This document shows positions 57,338 to 64,000 of a stretch of 64,000 nucleotides of DNA, one piece after another. The stretch's first letter is position 1, and each line of letters opens with the position of its first letter. The notes beneath the pieces were generated by a model. It had not been told where the DNA came from. It searched no databases and was given only the letters and a program-made list of their open reading frames with translations. The DNA is taken from NCBI GenBank assembly GCA_025331445.1, contig JAIWNE010000012.1, positions 431,456-495,455 of the forward strand. The letters are read 5' to 3'. The position numbers were made by a program, and so were the translations under genes. Source of the DNA: Blakeslea trispora. Lineage: Eukaryota > Mucoromycota > Mucoromycetes > Mucorales > Choanephoraceae.

Positions 57338-57412
57338 TGGACTGGTAGCCCAGTGGTAAAACATTGGACTTACAGGCGTTAGGTTTTGGGTTCAAATCCT
57401 CGTAACGGTTTT
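57338..57412 (+). other. tRNA-like sequence with pol III A and B boxes
   Basis: TAGCCCAGTGG fits the A-box consensus and GGTTCAAATCC fits the B-box consensus exactly; the spacing (about 35 bp) is tRNA-like and a T5-6 run follows at about 57410. Acceptor and T stems pair poorly, so it is not a good functional tRNA. It may be a tRNA-derived promoter head or a decayed tRNA caught in the element. Confidence 0.55.
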
Positions 57413-57541
57413 TTATATTTAATTTATTTAAAATACTTCCCGGCAATTTCTTTTTATTTTGATTTTAAGATTATTATTTTGAAAAATTTTTTTCTTTTTT
57501 TTGCTTTTCTTTAAATCTCTTAAAACTTAATAACTGTTAAC

Positions 57542-58837
57542 ATGCCACCCATTCGCAGATCTACTCGGCAGTTGCTCTCATCTAACGACATGGAGAATAA
57601 CAACGACCAGATGTCAACAACAACAGCTGTAAATGAGCAAGTTTTACGCGTAGAAGCTGAAACCAACGAAGAGTAACTAGCAAACAATATTTTATTTATA
57701 AGTGAACTAAACAAATAGTTTTAGAATTGTTAACTTAAGTGATGAGGTTGCTCATCGGAGTCGTGATCGAGTTATTCCCCTTATGAATGGAGGCACTTTT
57801 TTCGAAACTTTCGGAACAGTTGAAAAATGTCAAAGGTATGCTGTAATAATTGTTTGAATTGCTTAAATTAACTTCGGGGCTTTAGATATCTTCTTAATAA
57901 TGGCATTTTTTATAATATCGATGCAGTGTTTCTTTGTCAAGGCGATAGAGGTAGCAGAATGTATTTCGATGATAGAAGATATCCTCGTTGGCGTTTTAAT
58001 GGCCGTATCATTGATAGAGAAACAAGAGAAAAATGTTGTGATGGCAAAGAAATGACAGCAAAAAAAACTCTTTTTTCGAAAATTGCAAATTGAACGAAGC
58101 TGAAGTAATGCGATTCCTATATGGCTGGGCTTTAGGCATGCGTAATTCCCAGTTGACTCTTTTTGTTGGTACTTCATTTAACTCTATTGGAGAGTTAATG
58201 AGTGGATGGTATCAAATGATCCAAGAAGACATTCGTAACGATGATGTGAAGATTGGTGGACCAGGTGTTATTGTAGAAATAGATGAATCCAAGTTTGGAA
58301 AAAGAAAATATCATCAAGGTCATCGAGTTGAAGGTGTTTGGGTCTTTGGTGGTATCGAACGATCAGATGAAAGAAAATGCTTTTTGGTTACTGTGCCCAA
58401 TCGAACAGCTGCTACTTTATTGGATGTAATCGAAAGACATGTGCTTCCTGGATCCATCATCCACACGGATTGTTGGAAAGCATATGATCGAATTAAAGAG
58501 TTAGGTAGACTCTATGAGCATTTTACAGTGAATCACAGTGTGGAATATGTTACCGAAGAAGGTGTTCATACAAACACGATTGAAGGTAAGTTATTTTATA
58601 TCTTAAGTTATTTTTTTACTAATAAATTAAATAGGCACATGGCATGGAATAAAAATTAATGTTACTCCTCGCCAAAGAAACAAACAAATGATGTCTTGGG
58701 TTTTGTTGAAGTTTATTTGGACAAGAAAGCATTTTGGAGACATTTGGGGTGGTATTGAAAAAGTACTTAAAGAAGTACAATTTGCTCGTGCCCAAATTAA
58801 TCCACCTTTTATCACTGATTACGATGAGAATGATTAA
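57542..58837 (+). pseudogene. ISXO2/IS1595-like (Merlin) transposase, one frameshift
   Basis: Exon 1 starts MPPIRRSTRQLLSSNDMENN; a short intron follows near 57671, then VAHRSRDRVIPLMNGGTFFE, another intron near 57836-57885, and the N-terminal zinc/HTH-like region (YLLNNGIFYNIDAVFLCQGD, MYFDDRRYPRWRFNGRIID). An A8 run near 58059-58067 is one base short, shifting the frame before LNEAEVMRFLYGWALGMRNS. The catalytic part is clean: Asp in GVIVEIDESKFGKRKYHQGH, Asp in SIIHTDCWKAYDRI, and NTIEG with Glu, interrupted by an intron (58587-58634) and continuing TWHGIKINVTPRQRNKQMM. This is the ISXO2-like domain of bacterial IS1595/IS1016 and eukaryotic Merlin transposases. The stop is TAA 58835-58837. 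Confidence 0.85.
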
Positions 58838-59586
58838 AAGTTTTTTTATTATTTAATTCAATAAATGCTCAATTCTTTTTTTTTAAAAAAACCCCAAACG
58901 ATTTATTCAGAAGACAATTATTAGCAAATGTTTAGTTGGTTTCTAAAAATAATGAACTAGTTATTTTATAATCTAACATATTTTATTTAAAGATTATTTA
59001 ACTTCATTCAAGTAAAAAGATAAAAATCAAACTTTAATGAAGTAATTTAAAACTTTTATGGCTGTTGTATTATATTTATTTAAAAGAATAAGTAGTTTCT
59101 TTTTTACTGATTTTAAAAAGAAATAAAATACAGCAGCTTTGATGTGATCATTTCAATACATTGTTGCTAACATATTTTTTTGACGTCAAATAGAAAGCTG
59201 AATCATCTTAGATTTTTTATTTCTTTTCATGAAAAATAAAAGCTATCTTAGCTATTTGGAATACAAAACTATTGAAAAATGCACGATCAATAACAAAGCA
59301 ATCAAAAGAAAGGTTTGAGCTATTGATTTCACTTTATAAATATAAAAAATAAAAATAGAGCCCAGCAAGATTCGAACTTACGTTTTTTTAGTAAATGGTT
59401 AACGTGTTGACTAATAAGCCAACAATACCTCTAACCAAATAATTTTAATAGATAATTGACATGGCATTATTGCAAATTTTTAAAGAGATTATTTATAGTC
59501 AGCCAATGATGTTTGAGGGTCAGCAATTGTTGCAAATTGATGCTAGTACATCTAGCAGTCTGTACAAAAAGTTATATGCATTTTTA
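58838..59586. other. Inner right part of the Merlin-like element; tRNA-like relic
   Basis: Non-coding and AT-rich. On the minus strand 59437-59358 reads GGTTAGAGGTATTGTTGGCT ... AAGTTCGAATCTTGC, with a B-box-like GTTCGAATC and a weak A box. It could be a second decayed tRNA-like sequence, less convincing than that at 57338. Confidence 0.35.
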
Positions 59587-59618
59587 CCACTTTTAAAAAA
59601 TCCGGGGATGTTCTTACA

Positions 59619-60049
59619 CTGCTCCACGTGATCTAGTCTACACATCCTAATAATATATTAAGACGACAAAACTGATACGTTTGCGGTGCCTAATTGTGAA
59701 ATGTTGTTCCTGATTATGTAGTTCAATTACTTGTAATAGCCGAGACTGGTATTTCTTGTAGTTAAACTGCTGATTAAATATGTTTATAATGTTGACAATG
59801 GTTCTCTTAAATCTGATTTCAATTACTGATTTTCTGTAATCAATTTCTCTTCAATGTCAATTCAATTCAGTATTCAAATGTTTAATGTCAATTTGTAAAA
59901 AATAAGTAATAAGCGATAAAAAGAATAAAGATATAATAGAAATAAAAATAAGGTAAAATATAAAGTAATTCCTCTGACTTAGGTGCACCCCACTTGACAA
60001 TTACAAGCTCAGAATGTAAGTTCGGGTCGGCACAGTCCGAGGAGTCCGG
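59619..60049. other. No recognisable gene
   Basis: AT-rich DNA outside the Merlin-like TIR. It contains the inverse of the GGTGCACCTAAG motif near 59980 and nothing coding. Confidence 0.4.
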
Positions 60050-60262
60050 CACTACAGAAAAAAAAACATGAGTTACACGCAGGAATAGGGCATATCCTGC
60101 GTATAACTCATAAATTTAACTAATGTTCAAAATAGCATGTATAGCTCACCTCATGAGTTATATGCCTTAACCTGGGTATAACTCATGTTTTTTTAAGCAA
60201 GCAAATTTCATTAGTTATAGCCTGTATGTACCATATAACTCATGTTTTCTTTCATTAGTTCG
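60050..60262. repeat. Hairpin-rich MITE-like segment (ATAACTCATG motif)
   Basis: Starts CACTACAGAAAAAAAAACAT. The motif ATAACTCATG or its inverse CATGAGTTA occurs five times in about 190 bp, in both orientations, and a perfect-looking hairpin CGCAGGAATA...ATATCCTGCG sits at 60078-60101. Many long stems can form. No coding capacity. The right boundary is uncertain. Confidence 0.6.
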
Positions 60263-61439
60263 GTGCAATCCTTTCATCTTATTTGCTCTTTTGGTTAAAG
60301 TATACTTCATGTCATTGGCTTAAAGAGGCCTTCTGTATTTCTTTTGGTCTTTAGACTGTCTAACTCACATAGGCTCTCTCATGTTACATTTTTACACAAA
60401 CATTTCAAATACACTCCTTTGCTATTTGACCTTGGTTTAAAGATGTATGCTTTATTTGGTACTCATTGCTTTTCTTTATTGGCTGATATGCCTTTCATTA
60501 TTACTCATTTACCACTCAGTTAAAATATAATACGAAAAACGTCATTTAGATTCATTTAAATTATTGGTTTATTTAATAAAAAAATTGTTTATACGATCGA
60601 TCCATTGGATCTTTATTCGTACATCATTACCTAATCTAATGCTCTATGTACTGTGTCCCCCATACCCTTCCTTACCTCTTTACCCAGCCATAGCTGTGGT
60701 AGTCTTTACATACTACACTTACCTTTAGATACATCGTTTTGACCGTATTTTTATTGCCATTCATTTAGAATAGAGTAAAATCCATCTAGATCTCTTCTTG
60801 TAACCAGTAAATAATAGATAGAAAGCAGAATTAAACTATAACAATAAAGAAATAGTCATTAGAAACAATCGAAAAAATGAGCAATCAATAACTTATTTAC
60901 CTTTTAGTAACCATGGCCACTAGCCTTTGCAATAGTGATAGAAGATAGAGCGTCTATTAGATAAATCCAAGTTAATATCAGCAAAGAAACAAACATTTGT
61001 AGACTTTTTTTTTACTTACAGTATTATAGATAATGGACCTCTTTAGCCCTTTAGATACATCTTTAGGATAGAGTAAGTAGCCATTGATTACTACGAAAGA
61101 CATTGTTAGATTTGCTTCAAAAAAGATGATCGATCTCTTACCCTTTCTTACTAAACATAGCACCAACTAAAACCAGTTACTTGTGTTGCAATACTATACA
61201 TTGATTCATATTAATAAACATCTTTCTTTTTTTAATAAGGAGAAATATACCATGAACCACTCGGAAAAGTTTTAAGAAAACAAAAAGAAACAAAAGAAAG
61301 AGAAAAAGAGATTGAAAAAATTTCAATTGGTTTTTAGCTATCTGATATTTCATCCTGATCTATTCGGCGCTCAAGCCAAGTTTCATTCAGATTCCGAATG
61401 TGTCAAATTACTTTAAATCGTGACATCTAATGCTATAAG
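60263..61439. other. No recognisable gene
   Basis: AT-rich DNA upstream of the 61.5 kb gene with only short random frames. Confidence 0.45.
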
Positions 61440-61448
61440 TATAAAAGG
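61440..61448 (+). promoter_or_regulatory. TATA box candidate for the 61.5 kb gene
   Basis: TATAAAAGG, about 70 bp before the first ATG at 61510, a plausible core promoter spacing. Confidence 0.4.
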
Positions 61449-61509
61449 CTCAGTAACTGACAGCTTTATTGATCTTTTCTGCTTTTTATTACTAATTACA
61501 AAAGTACCA

Positions 61510-62668
61510 GCATGTTCCACACCACTACTACCAAAACAACAACTCCAACGCCAACAACAACAGAGCCATTCCATCTGTTGGAACCAGCTCTCGTCGTGTT
61601 ATTCCAACCCCTCGCTCCAACAACTCGGCAATAGAGCGTAAATTGGATGAAGCAGTTCAAGAATTGGATATTACAAAGAGATCTTTGGAATTGTACCAGA
61701 CAAAGTTTGACCACTTGTCTGCAGACCATGAGGAGCTCAAGGCTGAATTCAACAACAAACCTGCTGCAGACAATAAACATGGCTTTCCTGGGTCAAAAAT
61801 TGAACTCAAGCAAATACGTGTTAGTATCAATACCTATTGATTTATGGAAATCGCCTTCTAATAGCCATTCTAGTCAATCATTTTAGATGAACAGGAAAAA
61901 CAGTTGGGGATTGCTGGTTGGAATCTCAGTGAAAAACTAATCAATGGGCCCAACAATGGTCCTAATGTAAACGACATCATCATAAGCACCTTGAACTCGC
62001 ACTCTTACACCTATGCTACCTCTCATGACCTGTGGCCTAGAGACATGGCAAAGAGGTACATCAAAGAAGTCCTAACTCAACAATACAATCAGCAAAAACA
62101 CAACATGAGAAAGGCAGGACTGAGAGCAGCCGAGCAAGATCGATTGAAGAAAAGAACAAAGTATAACACTCGTAACACATATGTAAGTTCAACTTGCGTA
62201 AGGTGGATTTGTAAAACTCTCTTACTTAACAGTGCATTTGCTTTTTTGACTTAGCTCTTGGACAGAAGAAGAGAGACGTGCGAGAGTCACCAAAACGAAC
62301 TGAACGGTATCTTTGGTTCTCATGAAGAATGTCTGCAAGTGTTGATCAGTGAGATGATTTCTGATCAAGAAGACGAGTATAATGAGGAAGGCAGGCAACT
62401 TAGGGCCAGAGGAGTTCCTCACTATAGAAAGCAAAGAGTAAGTTAAGATATGAATGTAAAAAAGAGAACACTGTTTACCAACACCTTTATCTAGTGCACT
62501 AATTTTTTCGACAAGCTCGATGAACTTCGTCTTGCCAACAATCGCAAGCGAAACAACAGCTTCCAAACAACCGAACTGAGATTTCGAGTAGTGAAGACCA
62601 TTAACAACAGAAACACAAGAAACATTGTGCATCTACCTGCTTGGGCTGTTGATCACGAACTTTTGTAG
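61510..62668 (+). CDS. Unrecognised coiled-coil protein, four exons; 5' end uncertain
   Basis: Exons end at 61817, then 61887-62182, 62255-62437 and 62495-62668; introns are 69, 72 and 57 nt and the phases agree. The first exon is read with confidence from about 61525: NNNSNANNNRAIPSVGTSSR, PRSNNSAIERKLDEAVQELD and a coiled coil KRSLELYQTKFDHLSADHEE. Later exons hold WNLSEKLINGPNNGPNVNDI, LWPRDMAKRYIKEVLTQQYN, a Lys/Arg-rich helix, CESHQNELNGIFGSHEECLQ and the end LPAWAVDHELL. The ATG at 61510 is in a different frame from the Asn-rich part; a one-base shift or a 5' intron ending at 61503 (aaaag) is needed. No known domain is seen. It converges with the next gene, 68 bp apart. Confidence 0.6.
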
Positions 62669-62736
62669 TCTTTTTTTTTGTTGAAACTAGAATAAATGCA
62701 TGAAAGATATATAAAAAAAATGTGTGTATCATTAAT

Positions 62737-63452
62737 TCAAAAAAACATTCTTGTCAATGGAAGAGCAATAAAAACCCCATCAATTTCAGTTGCACAAATA
62801 CTTATGGGTACATATAACTTATGCACAGGCAAGATGCTATATGAGCTTTTTTGCTCATATTCTTTACGAAAAGAAAGATTCGTCTCGCTTGTTCCTGTTG
62901 AAAAGTTTTTTACACCAATGCGAGGGTTCTTGTACCAACTAACAAAAGCAAAGCAATGCTTGGTCAAGAAACGCTCGCCGTTTTTATGATATACAGTTTC
63001 ATGAAAGAAAAAATACTCCACGGTTCCCGCACGCAGATGTTCTTCACCTCGGGTATCCAATACCCCCTCCAAATCATCACTCTCATAATCGTCAGGACGA
63101 AATGCATATATTTGTGCTGCATTGCTTCGACCCGTCAGACAAGAACCGTAAACATATCCAAGCACCTTAACCTTCTTGACTTTTTGTACCTCATTAGGTA
63201 TTTCGAGAGGTGTTTCGTATTGCCTTTCGTAATATGCTTTCAAGCACTCAAAATCCTCTTGAATAAGTCTGTTGGATGCTCTTCTGGCAAAAGAAACCAA
63301 CACATGGCCATCCTCTTGCAACTGTTCATGACCCATAGGACCACCATTTTTTCAGAGAATTTGAAAATAGTCTTTCTGTGAAGAGAACTGTCTGATCCAA
63401 AAGGTACTAGTTCCATACCGTTGTTTGTGAGTTGTTCAGATTCTTGGTACAT
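62737..63452 (-). CDS. Unrecognised protein, convergent partner of the 61.5 kb gene (one frameshift)
   Basis: Starts MYQESEQLTNNGMELVPFGS; the frame shifts by one base in an A6 run near 63349-63354, after FSEK, and continues GGPMGHEQLQEDGHVLVSFA, ASNRLIQEDFECLKAYYERQ, VKVLGYVYGSCLTGRSNAAQ, YFFFHETVYHKNGERFLTKH and FAFVSWYKNPR, ending SILPVHKLYVPISICATEID and IALPLTRMFF. The beta-rich pattern with FVxWY and ILPVH recalls, from memory only, C-terminal parts of proteins in fungal transposons; I cannot name the family. If the run is really A7 the frame is intact, giving about 238 residues. Confidence 0.55.
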
Positions 63453-64000
63453 AGTTAAGTGTTAAGACGATTTAAAAGAGAGAGAAAGATTTAAGAAATT
63501 ATTATAATGTGCATGAATTTATTTATTTAAAATACGTCGATTGGAATGCACCCTTTTTCTATTTTTCTTTTATTTATTTTTTCACAATAGCCAGTAATGA
63601 ACATGTCGAGATGTATACGCTGTCAAGGATGCTAACCAGTTGCAGAGCAACGCTTTATAAGACGCGACTTGCTAAGTTATTGTCATCTCGAAATGACTCG
63701 GGTATTATACGTTCAACTCTATAACGAATGCTTTCTTTTTTAATATTTTTTTTTATTAAAGATATAAAATGCAAATTCAAAAAAAGTCTATAGATATTGA
63801 AAAGAAGCAAAGGAGGAGATTTAATTGGAGTTATAGTGAGCAACAGAAGCATAATCGTTTGAAAAATAATTTGTTGCATTCTGTGCATGTATGTTCTTTC
63901 AAAATGACGTTTGTGGTTCGTGTTTATGTTTTGATGAAGAAATTGTTTCGTTCGAAACCAAAACCCCAGAAGCAAGAGATGGGACCGAATTTGTCAATAC
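63453..64000. other. No supported gene
   Basis: AT-rich. A 106-codon minus-strand frame at 63655-63975 and a 71-codon frame at 63509-63724 overlap and have no recognisable features. Confidence 0.4.

Larger units (their letters stand above)
57138..59618 (+). mobile_element. Merlin/IS1595-like DNA transposon
   Basis: Ends are inverted repeats of about 33 bp, TGTAAGAACATCCCCGGATT then TTTTAAAAGT(A/G)GT, at 57138-57170 and 59587-59618. They enclose one transposase gene (57542-58837). Two tRNA-like stretches lie just inside the two ends. Outside, CACGTGATC occurs on both sides and a second inverted pair (TGGGGTGCACCTAAG at 57055 and its inverse at 59980) lies further out, so the element probably sits within an older inverted-repeat unit. 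I found no clear 8-9 bp target duplication. Confidence 0.8.

Noticed and set aside
57338..57412. Functional tRNA gene
   Set aside because: The promoter boxes are good but the acceptor and T stems are poorly paired, so it is listed as tRNA-like only.
59358..59437. A true tRNA gene on the minus strand inside the Merlin-like element
   Set aside because: Only the B-box-like part is convincing; the stems do not pair well enough to call a tRNA.

Overview
The window looks like nuclear DNA of an early-diverging filamentous fungus, most likely Mucoromycota (a Mucor/Rhizopus/Absidia type). The grounds are AT-rich intergenic DNA, short introns of about 47-68 nt with GTAAGT-like donors, CTAAC/CTAAT branch sites and YAG acceptors, and three clearly fungal housekeeping genes beside an unusually dense mix of DNA transposons and retroelements. 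Species cannot be fixed from the sequence alone.

Layout. 1-9.6 kb is a compact block of ordinary genes: the 3' part of a peroxisomal 2-hydroxyacyl-CoA lyase ending in AKL (1-1637, +), RNA polymerase III subunit Rpc31/RPC7 in four exons (1750-2557, +), the COPII coat protein SEC31 in five exons (2651-6833, -), and a small Q/N-rich coiled-coil protein of unknown function (8933-9570, -). All reading frames here are clean.

From about 12.8 kb to the end the window is a transposon island, with one tRNA-Ala(AGC) at 32777-32849. In order: a 4 kb MULE with long TIRs whose transposase has FAR1-like, MULE, SWIM and OTU-protease parts (12.8-16.75 kb); a Ty3 chromovirus tail cut by the arm of a Tc1 element (18.4-20.4 kb); an unrecognised multi-exon gene with two in-frame TAA codons (20.9-22.2 kb); a full-length Tc1 element with TA duplications (23.96-25.58 kb); a Ty3 integrase fragment; a 1.3 kb repeat found again at 40.1-41.5 kb; several diverged copies of an unnamed short basic protein family (27.6-42.7 kb); a decayed MULE (29.7-31.8 kb); a 3 kb CACTA-like element with a GAA target duplication (36.35-39.33 kb) touching a second CACTAC-ended element; a LINE fused in frame to a Ty3 RNase H (42.9-46.0 kb), the Ty3 being split by another DDE element (46.0-48.66 kb); a second, younger MULE with 38-bp TIRs (53.0-55.5 kb); a Merlin/IS1595-like element containing a tRNA-like sequence (57.1-59.6 kb); a small hairpin-rich element (60.05 kb); and a convergent pair of unrecognised genes (61.5-63.45 kb).

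Almost every mobile-element ORF is damaged in one of two ways. The first is nonsense codons at places where Gln, Trp or Arg is expected, which fit C-to-T transitions, mostly in CpA context. The second is single-base frameshifts, several of them in A or T runs. The host genes at the left end show neither. The most novel candidates are the basic-tail family, the convergent 61.5-63.45 kb pair, the 20.9-22.2 kb gene, the pol III-promoter-like sequence inside the Merlin-like element, and the RIP-like nonsense pattern.
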